Of a stretch of DNA of 64,000 bases, positions 1 to 10,300 are shown in pieces; within the stretch, counting starts at the first letter, position 1; each line of letters starts with the position of its first letter. Source of the stretch: Yoonia sp. G8-12 (lineage in GTDB: Bacteria > Pseudomonadota > Alphaproteobacteria > Rhodobacterales > Rhodobacteraceae); contig NZ_CP151762.1 in the NCBI RefSeq assembly GCF_038443675.1, positions 682,001 to 746,000 of the forward strand. The letters are read 5' to 3'. The notes under the pieces are model-generated. The model was given only the letters and a program-made list of their open reading frames with translations, searched no databases and was not told where the DNA came from. Both the position numbers and the translations under genes were made by a program.

Positions 1-541
1 GATGCAGGGCGTTGTCGATCGTGGAACCGCCAGCGGCACTGTCAACCTGCCGGTACCGATCGCCGGTAAGACAGGCACGACGAATGATGCCAAAGACGTT
101 TGGTTTATCGGGTTCTCGTCCAATATCGTGGCCGGGTGCTACATCGGGTACGATACGCCCCGCACCTTGGGCAGCGGGGCCTCGGGGGGCGGGTTCTGCG
201 GGCCGGTCTTCAACCGTTTCATGGGCGAAGCGATTGAAAAATACGGCTCTGGATCCTTCCGTGTGCCTGCCAACTGTCAGTTCATCAATATCGACCGCTT
301 TAGCGGCAGCAGGTTACCTGATGATGCCTCTGGCGAAAATGTTGTGCGCGAATGTTTCCGCCCCGGCGAAGAGCCATTGTTCGGCATCATGTTCGATGGC
401 GGCTTTGCGATGGCCGCCGATCTGCCGCTCTTTGATGAAGCGCAGGCCGTGCAGCGGCAGGTGACAACATCGACAGGCGAAAGTGCGACTGTTGGCGACA
501 AGGCGACCTTTGGCACGTTGTCATCGGGCGGTCTTTACTGA
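1..541 (+). CDS. mrcA: Penicillin-binding protein 1A, C-terminal part (5' end outside window)
   Basis: This is the last ~180 residues of a class A penicillin-binding protein, the membrane-anchored glycosyltransferase/transpeptidase that builds peptidoglycan in the periplasm. The fragment shows the KTG box of the transpeptidase domain (AGKTGTTNDAKDVWFIGFS) followed by the VAGCYIGYD strand and a C-terminal tail typical of alphaproteobacterial PBP1A. The catalytic Ser and the glycosyltransferase domain lie before the window. The frame is open from base 2 and ends in TGA, followed by a hairpin. PBP1A rather than PBP1C is inferred from the KTGTTND context and the tail. Confidence 0.9.
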   Translation, partial: MQGVVDRGTASGTVNLPVPIAGKTGTTNDAKDVWFIGFSSNIVAGCYIGYDTPRTLGSGASGGGFCGPVFNRFMGEAIEKYGSGSFRVPANCQFINIDRFSGSRLPDDASGENVVRECFRPGEEPLFGIMFDGGFAMAADLPLFDEAQAVQRQVTTSTGESATVGDKATFGTLSSGGLY

Positions 542-552
542 CCATGCGCTTG

Positions 553-574
553 TAGCGCGCCAGAGGGCGCGCTA
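553..574 (+). terminator. Perfect hairpin after mrcA
   Basis: Nine-base-pair perfect inverted repeat (TAGCGCGCC / GGCGCGCTA) with an AGAG loop, 11 bases past the mrcA stop. No T-tract follows, so it may be a weak terminator or an mRNA 3'-end stabiliser. Confidence 0.5.
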
Positions 575-616
575 AGACCACCTCAACAAATATCATTGAC
601 CAAGAACAGGTGCCCC

Positions 617-1741
617 ATGCGCGCGGAAATGCAAAATACTGTCGCAGCGATTGAAAAGTCGCTTGCCCTGCTTGCGCAGCGGATGGACCGTGAAACCGCC
701 CCCCACCGTTTGGAGGAATTCAACGCCCGCGTTGAAGACCCGACCTTGTGGGATGATCCTGAGGCGGCGCAAAAACTGATGCGCGAACGTCAAATGCTGG
801 TGGATGCGATGACCAGCTATGACAGTATCCAGACCGAATTGTCCGACAACATCGAACTGATCGAAATGGGCGAGATGGAGGATGACGCCGAGATCGTGTC
901 CGAGGCCGAGGCGGCCCTGACGGCACTTGCAGCAAAGGCCGCCAAGAAAGAGCTTGAGGCGCTGCTGGATGGCGAGGCCGATGGCAATGATACCTTCTTG
1001 GAGATCAATGCAGGTGCGGGCGGGACCGAAAGCTGTGACTGGGCCAATATGCTGGCGCGCATGTATGTGCGGTGGGCCGAAAAGAAGGGCTATAAGGTTG
1101 AATTGCAGTCCGAACAGGCCGGTGATGAAGCGGGGATTAAATCTGCCGCCTATAAGATTAGCGGCCACAACGCCTATGGTTGGTTGAAATCCGAAAGCGG
1201 CGTGCACCGTCTGGTGCGTATTTCGCCCTTTGATAGCGCCGCCAAGCGCCATACGTCTTTTACTTCGGTCAAGGTTTATCCGGTTGTGGATGACAACATC
1301 GAGATCGAGGTGAACCCGTCAGATATCCGCATTGATACCTATCGGTCATCGGGTGCCGGTGGTCAGCACGTGAACACCACGGATTCGGCGGTGCGGATCA
1401 CCCACGCGCCCACAGGGATCGTTGTGACCAGTTCCGAAAAATCACAGCACCAGAACCGTGATATCGCCATGAAGGCGTTGAAATCGCGGCTTTACCAGAT
1501 TGAGCTGGATAAGCGCTCGGCCCTTGTCAACGAGGCGCATGAGAACGCGGGCGATGCGGGCTGGGGCAACCAGATCCGGTCTTATGTGTTGCAGCCCTAT
1601 CAGATGGTGAAGGATCTGCGCACGAGCTATGAGACATCGGACACCAAGGGTGTGTTGGATGGCGATCTGGACGGGTTCATGGCAGCCACATTGGCGATGG
1701 ATGTATCCGGCAAAAGCCGCGCCGAGGCGAACGCCGAGTAA
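617..1741 (+). CDS. prfB: Peptide chain release factor 2
   Basis: Class I release factor that reads UGA/UAA stop codons in the ribosomal A site and triggers peptidyl-tRNA hydrolysis. The 374-residue protein contains the RF2-specific SPF tripeptide (VRISPFDSAAKRH) and the catalytic GGQ loop (SSGAGGQHVNTTDSAV). The ATG at 617 is preceded by AGGTG at good spacing; an in-frame TTG at 596 is less likely. Unlike E. coli prfB, the reading frame is continuous with no internal UGA, so there is no programmed +1 frameshift autoregulation here. Confidence 0.96.
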   Translation: MRAEMQNTVAAIEKSLALLAQRMDRETAPHRLEEFNARVEDPTLWDDPEAAQKLMRERQMLVDAMTSYDSIQTELSDNIELIEMGEMEDDAEIVSEAEAALTALAAKAAKKELEALLDGEADGNDTFLEINAGAGGTESCDWANMLARMYVRWAEKKGYKVELQSEQAGDEAGIKSAAYKISGHNAYGWLKSESGVHRLVRISPFDSAAKRHTSFTSVKVYPVVDDNIEIEVNPSDIRIDTYRSSGAGGQHVNTTDSAVRITHAPTGIVVTSSEKSQHQNRDIAMKALKSRLYQIELDKRSALVNEAHENAGDAGWGNQIRSYVLQPYQMVKDLRTSYETSDTKGVLDGDLDGFMAATLAMDVSGKSRAEANAE

Positions 1742-1784
1742 GCTTGGTGCTTGCCAAATCCGCGCCTGCGCGCTTGGATAGCGC

Positions 1785-3160
1785 ATGGCAGATTTTTTGG
1801 AATGGACAGCGCACGACCTGATCGCCGCTTTGCGCGGTGAAAGGCTCAGTGCGTCTGAGGTGATGCAAGCGACATTGGCGCGGATTGATGCGGAGAACCC
1901 GCATTACAACGCGATCGTGTCGCTCCGCGACCCGGATGTGCTCTTGCAAGAGGCTCATGCAGCGGATCAGGCCGACAGCAAATGGCCACTGCATGGTGTG
2001 CCCATGGCGGTGAAGGATCTGGCGGATGTGGGCGGGATGCCGACATCACAAGGCTCGCCCCTTTTTGCGGGGCAGATCGCACCCGAAAGCGAGATCATGG
2101 TGCAGCGGATGCAGGATGCCGGTGCCATTGTGATTGGCAAGACCAATACCCCCGAATTCGGGCTGGGCAGCCATACCTATAACCCTGTTTTTGGCGCGAC
2201 CCAAAACGCTGTTTTACCGGGCTGTTCGGCGGGTGGATCGTCAGGCGGCGCCGCTGTCGCACTGGCGCGGCATATGGTGTGTCTGGCGGACGGGTCTGAT
2301 GCGATGGGCAGTTTGCGCAATCCGGCAGGGTGGAACGGTGTTTACGGGATGCGGCCCACATGGGGGCTGTTGCCGTCCGCACCGGGCGGTGATCTTTTTA
2401 TGCATCAGCTGGCGACCAATGGCCCGATGGCGCGCAACCCGCGTGATCTGGCGCTTTTGCTTGGGGTGCAGTCCGGCCCCGATCCGCGCCTGCCTTTTGG
2501 TTTGCCGCAAGCGGACTATGCGGATGACCTCGATGTTGATGTGGCGGGCCGCAAGATTGCGTGGCTGGGCGACTGGGGCGGGGCCTATCCGATGGAAGAG
2601 GGCGTGTTGGCGGCAGCGCAGGCCGGTGTCGCACGATTTGAGCAGATGGGATGCACGGTTGAGACCGTGGCACCCCCTTTGATGCCGCAGCGCTATGGGA
2701 GGCGTGGACGACACTACGCGCATGGTATCAAGCCGCGAAATTTGGCGCGATTTATGATGACCCCAAACAGCGTGACGGGCTCAAGCCTGAAGCGATCTGG
2801 GAGGTTGAGAAAGGGCGTGCGCTGACGGGCGCGGCCATTCAACGGGCCAGCACGCTGCGGTCAGATTGGTACCGCGCGGCGCATGATTTGTTTGATCGTT
2901 ATGACGCCTTTGTTCTACCGACCGCGCAGTGTTGGCCGTTTCCGATAGACTGGGATTGGCCCAAGCAGATTGGCGGCGTGCAGATGGATACCTATCACCG
3001 CTGGATGGAAATTGTCATTCCTGTCAGCCTGATCGGTCTGCCGTGTGTGGCAGTGCCGATGGCAGGTGCGCGCCCGATGGGGCTTCAGATCGCGGGGCGT
3101 CGTGGTGACGACCTGGGTGTGCTACAATTGGGGGAAGCATGGCACAAAGCAACGTCTTAG
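1785..3160 (+). pseudogene. Amidase-signature hydrolase, broken by one missing base
   Basis: The N-terminal 298 or so codons give an amidase-signature (GatA-like) enzyme with the catalytic Lys (MAVKDLADV), the glycine/serine-rich signature GGSSGGAAVALA and the nucleophile segment DAMGSLRNPAGW. After a C5 run at 2673-2677 the homologous frame shifts: read on in the other frame, the sequence continues FDAAALWEAWTTLRAWYQ and ends in a normal amidase tail (VSLIGLPCVAVPMAG...MGLQIAGR) at 3160. Restoring one C gives 458 residues, a usual family length. The substrate cannot be told. The end overlaps the next gene by 22 bases. A sequencing homopolymer error is the simplest explanation; see the findings on trpD and trpE. 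Confidence 0.85.
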
Positions 3161-3909
3161 CCGCCGCGCCGGCGGTCACTCTGCGACAGTTGACGCTGTC
3201 GGATATCGGCGATGTGTTGCGCGCGGGTCTACGGGATTTCCGCCGCGCGCCGCAGTTTGGTTTGTTTTTCAGCGCGGTCTACGTGGTTGGCGGGTTCATC
3301 CTGATCTGGGCCGGGGCAGGGCATGTGAGCTGGACCTTGGCCACATCGCTCGGGTTTCCGCTTGTCGCGCCCTTTGCGGCGGCGGGGCTTTATGAGGTGA
3401 GCCGCCGGATGGAGGCGGGGCAGCCGCTTGAATGGCGCGGGATATTGGGGATCGTCTGGAATGAACGCACGCGTCAACTGCCGTGGCTGGGTGCGATCAT
3501 TGTCATCTATTTTCTGTTCTGGACCTTTCTGGCGCATATGATCTTTGCCCTGTTCATGGGCCTGTCGACCATGACCAATATCAGCGAGAGTCTGGAAGCG
3601 TTTCTGACGCCCACTGGACTTGCGATGATTGCGGTGGAGCTGGGTGTTGGTGCGGTACTGGCGTTTTTGCTGTTTTCAATGACGGTGGTCAGCCTGCCCT
3701 TGGTGCTGGACCGTGAGGTGGATTTCGTCACCGCGATGCTGACGAGTATCAAGGCCGTGCGCGAAAATCTGTTCGTGATGCTGGTCTGGGCGATGATCAT
3801 CGCCGTGCTGTCATTGCTGGCGCTTTTGCCGTGGTTTTTGGGGCTGATGATCGTGCTGCCGATCTTGGGCCACGCGACATGGCATTTATATCGCAAGGTT
3901 CTGGTCTGA
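3139..3909 (+). CDS. DUF2189 family integral membrane protein
   Basis: 256-residue inner-membrane protein. About six hydrophobic segments are visible (roughly residues 42-60, 63-82, 118-142, 160-187, 208-230 and 232-249), with a soluble N-terminus. The LSDIGDVLRAGLRDFRRAP opening and overall layout match the DUF2189 family of proteobacterial membrane proteins, whose function is unknown. The start lies inside the tail of the amidase, so the two are probably co-transcribed. It ends beside a bidirectional hairpin, convergent with the bactofilin operon. Confidence 0.8.
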   Translation: MAQSNVLAAAPAVTLRQLTLSDIGDVLRAGLRDFRRAPQFGLFFSAVYVVGGFILIWAGAGHVSWTLATSLGFPLVAPFAAAGLYEVSRRMEAGQPLEWRGILGIVWNERTRQLPWLGAIIVIYFLFWTFLAHMIFALFMGLSTMTNISESLEAFLTPTGLAMIAVELGVGAVLAFLLFSMTVVSLPLVLDREVDFVTAMLTSIKAVRENLFVMLVWAMIIAVLSLLALLPWFLGLMIVLPILGHATWHLYRKVLV

Positions 3910-3942
3910 AAACAAAAAGGGCGCCCCGAAGGACGCCCGTTT
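3910..3942 (-). terminator. Bidirectional terminator between convergent genes
   Basis: GC-rich hairpin (GGGCGCCC / GGACGCCC with a CGAA loop and one mismatch). On the minus strand it is followed by TTTTTGTTTT, a good intrinsic terminator for the bactofilin operon; on the plus strand it is followed by GTTT. Confidence 0.7.
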
Positions 3943-3960
3943 ACTGACTGCTGATGCACG

Positions 3961-4019
3961 CCCGGACTTGATCCGGGGTCTTTGAAGCGCGGGTGGAGGT
4001 CCCGGATCAGGTCCGGGAC
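3961..4019. repeat. Pair of REP-like palindromes
   Basis: Two related dyads stand 21 bases apart between convergent genes: CCCGGACTTGATCCGGG (3961-3977) and GTCCCGGATCAGGTCCGGG with two more bases (3999-4019). Both contain CCCGGA/TCCGGG arms around a GATCA/TTGAT-like core. They resemble the short palindromic intergenic repeats common in alphaproteobacterial genomes. Confidence 0.6.
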
Positions 4020-4028
4020 GTTGCCAAC

Positions 4029-4523
4029 TCAGCTTTTGGCGTCAGGTGTCGCCGTTGTCGGCATCTTCTTGGAACCTGTCGCCAGCGGATCGTCCTGACG
4101 CTGCACGGAGCCTTCGAAGTGGGCACCGGATTCAATCGCAATTGTCTTGTGGATGATATCACCCTCGACTCTTGCAGTGGACGTCAGGCGTACCTTCAAA
4201 CCGCGCACACGGCCAACAACGCGACCGTTGACGACAACATCATCGGCAACCACTTCGCCTTTGACGGTGGCACCTTCGCCGACGGTCAGCAGGTGGGCGC
4301 GAATGTCACCCTCAACCTGGCCCTCGACCTGAATGTCGCCTGTTGTCTTGAGGTTACCTGTGATCAGCAGATCAGAGGAGAGGATAGACGGCGCCGGCTT
4401 TGACTTTGGCGCTGCAGATGCCTTGAAATCAGAACCTGCGGGCTTGGCTGTGTCAGTGCCTTTTGACGTGTCGGTTTCGGACGCGGTCGGTCCGGGTTCG
4501 TTGATTTTGGATTTAGAAAACAT
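4029..4523 (-). CDS. Bactofilin (polymer-forming cytoskeletal protein)
   Basis: 164-residue protein with a flexible Ser/Thr/Pro/Lys-rich N-terminus (about 1-45) and a repetitive beta-helix core (LLITGNLKTTGDIQVEGQVEGDIRA...), the hallmark of the bactofilin/DUF583 family, then a disordered tail. Bactofilins self-assemble into filaments without nucleotide and localise cell-wall enzymes at the membrane. The ATG lies inside the end of the upstream M23 peptidase gene (11-base overlap), so the two are translationally linked, a family-typical pairing. Confidence 0.92.
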   Translation of the reverse strand: MFSKSKINEPGPTASETDTSKGTDTAKPAGSDFKASAAPKSKPAPSILSSDLLITGNLKTTGDIQVEGQVEGDIRAHLLTVGEGATVKGEVVADDVVVNGRVVGRVRGLKVRLTSTARVEGDIIHKTIAIESGAHFEGSVQRQDDPLATGSKKMPTTATPDAKS

Positions 4524-5820
4524 CTTGTCCAGCTCTTATATAAGTCATGGGGTTGACGGGGTTGCCGTTCACACGGACCTCGTAGTGAAGGTGGGGTCCG
4601 GTTGAACGACCAGAATTCCCCATAGCACCAATTCGCTCGCCGCGCGAGACCCTTTGGCCGACGCGGACATCCATGGCGTTAAGATGGGCATAACGCGTCT
4701 CGATGCCAAAGTCATGCCGGATCTTGATCAAACGGCCATAGCCGGACGACCAACCGGCATGGGTGATCACACCATCGGCGGTGGCGTAGATTGGTGTACC
4801 GATCGGGCCGGCAAAATCAGTACCTGCATGTAACCGCCCCCAGCGTGGCCCAAAGCCAGAGGTATATCGAAAGTTCGATTTCACCGGAATCGAGAAGGGC
4901 GCTTTTTCAGCGGCAATCCGGTAAAGGTTGATCCGGTCCATCGCCGTCAGGATCGCATTGGCGCGCAGGGCGTCGGGGTCGGTGTCACCGCCGCGTGTGG
5001 AAAACTGGATCGGTGTCAGCGGGCCGCCGGTGCCCGAATAGCCGCGACGCACCTGATCAATCAGCGTGTCAGGGTTCATGCCAGCGGCGCGGAACATCTC
5101 ATCCAGTGGTTCAACGGACACAAGCATCGCTTCTTCCAGCTGGCGGAAAATCTGGTCGTTGCGTTCTTGCAGCAGCCGCAGTTCAAGCTGCATTTCCTCG
5201 GCCTGCTCGATGGCAAACTCTGCATCGGCGGCGATCTGGTCGCGCTCGGACGCGGTGTCTGCAAGGGCTGAGGACAGCAAACCAACGGTGCCTGCGGCGT
5301 CATCGCTGATTGAGGCTGCGCCTTCGTTTCCGTTTTCCGAAGACAGGGCCGCAACCTCGCGGCGGGCCTCTTCGCGGGCGCGCATTGTGTCGCGCAATGT
5401 GGCTTGGACAACCTCAAGCCCTGTTTCCAACTCGCGGCGCTTTTCTTCGGTCGCCAGCAGTTCGGATTGCATGATCGAAATCTGTTGCAGAGCCGATGTA
5501 AAGCGTTCCTGTGCTGCCAGCGCTTCGATTGCGCGGGCATCGCGTTCTGCGGAGAGGGCGTTCAGGCGTTGTTCATAGGTGAGCTGGTCGCGTTGCGCTT
5601 GGGCGCGAAAGTTACCGGCGCCGATGCTGTCCATGAGCAAGATAGCAGTGGCAATGATCGTCCATGCGACGACGATGATGCTGCCGGTCCATGCGACAAG
5701 TTGGGTTTCGGAGGTCAGACGAATAAAGCGCGTCTCACTATCGGAACGCAGGAACAAACGTCTTTCAGGTAAAAACCGTTCCAAAAGCCCATGAATGCGC
5801 GCTGTAATTCGTGATCTCAC
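4513..5820 (-). CDS. Membrane-anchored M23 family murein endopeptidase
   Basis: 435-residue LytM/M23 zinc metallopeptidase predicted to cut peptidoglycan cross-links. After a short cytoplasmic N-terminus comes one membrane segment (about 40-65), then a long coiled coil rich in Glu/Ala/Arg (about 70-240), and a C-terminal M23 domain with the metal ligands HAGTDFAGP (HxxxD) and the HLHYEV motif near the end. It overlaps the bactofilin gene downstream. Inference: the bactofilin scaffold positions this hydrolase at defined cell-wall sites. Confidence 0.92.
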   Translation of the reverse strand: MRSRITARIHGLLERFLPERRLFLRSDSETRFIRLTSETQLVAWTGSIIVVAWTIIATAILLMDSIGAGNFRAQAQRDQLTYEQRLNALSAERDARAIEALAAQERFTSALQQISIMQSELLATEEKRRELETGLEVVQATLRDTMRAREEARREVAALSSENGNEGAASISDDAAGTVGLLSSALADTASERDQIAADAEFAIEQAEEMQLELRLLQERNDQIFRQLEEAMLVSVEPLDEMFRAAGMNPDTLIDQVRRGYSGTGGPLTPIQFSTRGGDTDPDALRANAILTAMDRINLYRIAAEKAPFSIPVKSNFRYTSGFGPRWGRLHAGTDFAGPIGTPIYATADGVITHAGWSSGYGRLIKIRHDFGIETRYAHLNAMDVRVGQRVSRGERIGAMGNSGRSTGPHLHYEVRVNGNPVNPMTYIRAGQDVF

Positions 5821-5975
5821 GTTGGTGCCTGTCCTGTCCAGTTTGCTTGCGCCGGTGCCCCGCCAGCAGTGATCCGTTACCGTTTAAGTGCCTCTGCCTT
5901 GGGCTGCAAGAAACTTGCGCGATTTTTGTGCAGATATCCCGTGCTTATTGCGGGCTGCGCGGGGTTTTGCCGATC

Positions 5976-6803
5976 CTAGGATGAACCCGCAGAAACAGGC
6001 CCTGTTCCGGCCAGTGGCCAGTAGAAATCGGGCGGGATTCCTGCCTCGGTGCGTTTTTCTTCGTTGAACGGCGGTTTGAGATTGCCGTGAAAATATTTGC
6101 GCACGAGGTCGTGAAACACGCCCGTCGGGTCAAGATCGTGACGGCCGCACAAAAAATGGAACCATTTTGAACCATAAGCCACATGGTGGACTTCCTCGGC
6201 ATAGATCGTTTCAAGCGCGTCCACCGCTGAGATCAGTTTGGCCTGCTTGAAGATTTTGATCATGCCGGGTGTCACGTCCAGCCCGCGCGCCTCAAGCACC
6301 ATGGGCACGACCGCAAGCCGCCCCATGAGGTCATCAACGGTATCTTCTGCCGCGCGCCACATACCGGCGTGGGCGGGTAGGGCGCCATAGTGGCTGCCCA
6401 ATTCCTCAAGGCAATCACACATCAGATTGAAGTGTTTGGATTCCTCGTCTGCCGCTTTGACCCAATCGTCGTAATAGCCCAGCGGCAGTTTGGTGTCCGA
6501 GAACCGCGCAATGATATCCCAATGCAGATCGACAGCGTTAAGCTCAATATGTGCGACCGCGTGCAACAGCGCGATGCGCCCTTCCTCGGTGCCCGGTTTG
6601 CGGTGGGGCACGTCGCGTGGGTTAAGCAGTTCGGGTTTCGCAGGCCGTGCGGGGCGCAAAGGCGGCGTAACGGTGCCGATCTCGATCACCTCACCTGCGG
6701 CGCGGGCGGCTTGCCATTGGGCGGCATACCCGCGTGACAGGGCGGTTTTAGCGCGGCCGTCGGCGGTGGTCAGCACCGCGACGGCCATCTCTGTCAGGGT
6801 CAC
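5976..6803 (-). CDS. DUF455 ferritin-like family protein
   Basis: 275-residue protein of the DUF455 family. The ferritin-like helices carry Glu/His metal-ligand candidates: AHIELNAVDLHWDI, AADEESKHFNLM and YAEEVHHVAYG. Family members are predicted di-iron four-helix proteins of unknown reaction. The ATG overlaps the stop of bcp (ATGA), indicating co-translation with a peroxide-scavenging enzyme. A role in oxidative or metal stress is only an inference from that neighbour. Confidence 0.85.
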   Translation of the reverse strand: MTLTEMAVAVLTTADGRAKTALSRGYAAQWQAARAAGEVIEIGTVTPPLRPARPAKPELLNPRDVPHRKPGTEEGRIALLHAVAHIELNAVDLHWDIIARFSDTKLPLGYYDDWVKAADEESKHFNLMCDCLEELGSHYGALPAHAGMWRAAEDTVDDLMGRLAVVPMVLEARGLDVTPGMIKIFKQAKLISAVDALETIYAEEVHHVAYGSKWFHFLCGRHDLDPTGVFHDLVRKYFHGNLKPPFNEEKRTEAGIPPDFYWPLAGTGPVSAGSS

Positions 6804-7267
6804 GCTGCGCGGACCGCTTCAAGTACGGCTTCGACGTGGCCGGGGACTTTGACCTTGCGCCATGCTTGGGCGATTTTGCCGTCGGCACCGATCAGATAGG
6901 TGGCGCGTTCGATCCCCATGTAGGTCTTCCCGTACATGCTCTTTTCGACCCATGTGCCATAGCGTTCGCAGACGTCGCCTTCTTCGTCCGACAGAAGTGC
7001 GATTTTGAGCTCATGTTTGGCGACGAACCTATCGTGCTTTTTCACGCTGTCCTTGGACACGCCAAGAACGACGGTGTCTTCAACGGCAAAGGCATCGACC
7101 ATATCGGTGAAACCGATGGCCTCTTTCGTGCAGCCGGGGGTGTCGTCTTTGGGGTAGAAATAGAGCACGACCTTTTTGCCTTTGAAGTCCGACAGGTTCA
7201 CCATTTCACCACCGTCGCGGGGCAGGCTAAAGTCGGGGGCTGTGTCACCGATTGCGGGCTGTGTCAT
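6800..7267 (-). CDS. bcp: Thioredoxin-dependent thiol peroxidase (BCP/PrxQ-type peroxiredoxin)
   Basis: 155-residue peroxiredoxin that reduces peroxides with thioredoxin-derived electrons in the cytoplasm. The peroxidatic Cys lies in YPKDDTPGCTKEAIGF, the standard BCP signature, followed by the conserved Arg region and a C-terminal KVPGHVEAVLEAV helix. The motif TPGCTKEA has a single Cys, so the resolving Cys that some BCPs carry five residues later is absent; Cys at about 100 (GDVCERYG) is an alternative resolver. It is the first gene of a two-gene operon with the DUF455 gene. Confidence 0.95.
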   Translation of the reverse strand: MTQPAIGDTAPDFSLPRDGGEMVNLSDFKGKKVVLYFYPKDDTPGCTKEAIGFTDMVDAFAVEDTVVLGVSKDSVKKHDRFVAKHELKIALLSDEEGDVCERYGTWVEKSMYGKTYMGIERATYLIGADGKIAQAWRKVKVPGHVEAVLEAVRAA

Positions 7268-7314
7268 GGGGGCGTCCTTTTATGTGTTTCACTTTCTTGG
7301 TTTTGTTTTAGGTC

Positions 7315-10300
7315 ATGACAGGCAAAGATAAAGAGCAAAGCGCGCAGCTTGTCGCGCAAGACAAGGCCATGATGAGCGAAGAAACAGACACCGCTGCGAC
7401 AAAACCAAAGCGGCCCAAAGGCATGCGCCGTTGGGTGTTCTGGCTGCGGGCGGTGTTTGTTGTCTGCATGATGCCCCTTGTTTTTCTGGCCGCTGCCGCC
7501 GTCATGGTCATTGACCGCGACATCACCGCGCCCAGATGGATCACCGACCGGATCGAGGCGCGGGCGGATGCGCTCTTGGAGGGCGGCAGCCTTGAATTCG
7601 GGGCGATTACCGTAAGGATCGGCCGCGATCTGCATCCGACCGTGCGCCTTGTGGATACGCGGTTGGTGGATGCAGGCGGGTTGACGCTCACGCGGGTGCC
7701 GCTGGTTGAGGGGGGCATGTCGCCGCGCGGGCTGATCCTGCAACGCGAGGTCTTGATGCAGGACGTGCGCCTGATCGGGGCGCAGGTGAATTTGCGGCGC
7801 GCGCGTGACGGGTCTGTGTCGTTCGCGCTGACGGCGGGGGGCGGTGATCTGGGGCAGGCGCGGTCCTTGCCTGAACTACTGGAACAGTTTGATCGTGTTT
7901 TTGAACGCCCCGCACTGGAAGCGCTTGAAACCGTGCGCGCGGACGGGCTGATCGTGAATTTCGATGATGCGCGCGCGGGGCGCAGCTGGATTGTTGATGG
8001 CGGCAGTGTCGCACTTGATCTGCGCGGCGGCGAGACAGCGATCAATGGCAACTTCTCTCTTCTGTCGGGTCGCGCTGATGTGACCGGCGTGACCCTGTCT
8101 TACCTGAGCCCGCGCGGAAGCCGTGCAGCACAAGTGGGCATCAACCTGACCAATGCAGCGGCCAGCGATATCGCGGCCCAATCGCCTGCGCTAAGTTGGC
8201 TACAAGGGGTCGAGGCCCCGATTACGGCGGCTTTGCGCACGGGGCTGGATGAAGAGGGCGCATTGGGCCCGCTCAATGCAGTTCTTGAAATCGGCACCGG
8301 TGTTTTGCAGCCAAACCCCGCAACCGAGGCCATCGCCTTTGAGGATGCCAAAGCCTATTTTACCTATGATCCTGTGCGCGACCGCATCGCGTTTAGCGAG
8401 ATCACGCTGGAGACCGCATGGGGCAGTTTGCGCGCCGATGGTGATGCCTACTTGCGCGATTTCCGCGATGGATTGCCGCGCGCTTTGCTGGCGCAGTTCC
8501 AGTTCCGGGATGTGGCCCTGAACCCGCCGGGGTTCTTTGACACACCGCCGCAGATCCCGCAGGCCTCTATTGATCTGCGTCTGCGCTTTGATCCGTTTTC
8601 GGTTGAAATCGGTCAGGCTGTGATTGCGGCGGGCGATGTACGGTTGAATGCGCGTGGTGATCTGGCCGCGACCGATGCGGGTTGGCAGATGGCGCTGGAC
8701 GCGCAGATTGACACGATTACGCCAGAGCAGCTTGTGTCCTATTGGCCCTTGTCGATGAAGCCGCGCTCGCGCCAGTGGGTGTCCGACAATCTGACGGACG
8801 GGCGGTTGTTTGATGTGAACGCGGGGCTGCGGATCGTGCCGGACGATCCTGCCCAATTCGCGGTAGAGTTTGAATTCGCGGGCACTTCCATCAAGTTCCT
8901 GCGCAACATCCCGCCCGTCACCGGTGCGCGGGGTGCGGCAAGCATTGAAAATAGCCAGTTGATCGTTGGGCTTGATGGTGGCGTCGTAAACGCGCCGCAG
9001 GGTGGGCCGATGCAACTGGCCGGATCGGATTTTACGATTGCGGACCTGCGGCTTAATCCCTCGCCTGCGGTCCTGAACCTCAAGGTTGATAGCTCTGTTA
9101 CCGCGGCCCTGTCGGTGCTGAACCAGGAACCTTTTGCCTATATGGACAAGGCCAATCTGCCAGTCACGATTGCCGATGGGCGCGCCTTGACACAAGGCCA
9201 GATCACCTGGCCGCTTCAGCCCCGTCCGGCACCGGAAACCGTGCTGTTCGAAATGACATCGCAGTTGCGCAATGTGCGCAGTGATGTGCTGGTGCCTGAC
9301 CGCAGTTTTGCCGCCCCCCGTTTGAATGTCACGGCAAGCAGGCGTGGCGTGAATATCGCGGGGGCTGTGCGTCTTGGCGACGTGGCCGCGGTGGGCGCAT
9401 GGGACCAGCGCTTTGGGGATCCGGACCGCCCCGGGAGTCTGGTAACAGCGGATGTCGCGCTATCGCAGGCTTTCTTGGATGAGTTCAACATCGCCCTGCC
9501 GCCGGGCACGATCCGGGGCAATGGCACCGCTGCGCTATCGGTGGATTTTCAACGCGGTACTGCGCCGGCCTTTCGTCTGAGTTCCGATTTGCGGGGGCTA
9601 ACGGTGGCGATCCCTGCGGTGGGGTGGTCCAAAGGGCCGGGCACAGCGGGCAACCTGTTGATTGCCGGCACATTGGGTGCAGTGCCGTCGGTCGAGACGC
9701 TGGAAATTGGCGGCGGCAGTCTGCAAGCGGTGGGGCGGATCACGCTGGATGCGGCGGGCGGGTTGCAAACGGCGCAGTTTACACGGTTCCGTGTGGGCAA
9801 CTGGTTTGATGCGCCCCTTACGCTGCGCGGACGCGGGGCGGGTCAGCCGGTGGGCGTTGAGATCCAGGGGGGTACACTCGATCTGCGTAACGCCAGTTTC
9901 GGGGGTGGCCAGCAAAACGGCGGGCCTGTGCAGATTGCACTGGACCGGTTGCAGGTGACCGAAGGCGTGGCCTTGACGAATTTTCAGGGCGATTTCCGCA
10001 GCCAAGGCGGATTTCGCGGTGAGTTCACGGGGCGGATCAACGGCGACGCGGGCATCGCGGGCACCGTGGCCCCGCGCGACGGGCGCTCTGCGGTGCAGTT
10101 GCGCAGCAATGATGCGGGCGGGGTGCTGCGTGCTGCAGGATTGATGCGCAACGCGGTGGGGGGCACGGCGGAACTGACGCTTTTGCCCGCAATTGGCCCC
10201 GGTACGTTTGACGGCACACTGCGCGTGCGAGACATTCGCGTGCAGGACGCGCCCGCGATTGCGGCCTTGCTGGACGCGATCAGCGTGGTGGGGCTGTTGC

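Noticed and set aside
617..1741. Programmed frameshift in prfB
   Set aside because: The frame is continuous from the start to the GGQ region and no in-frame UGA is present.
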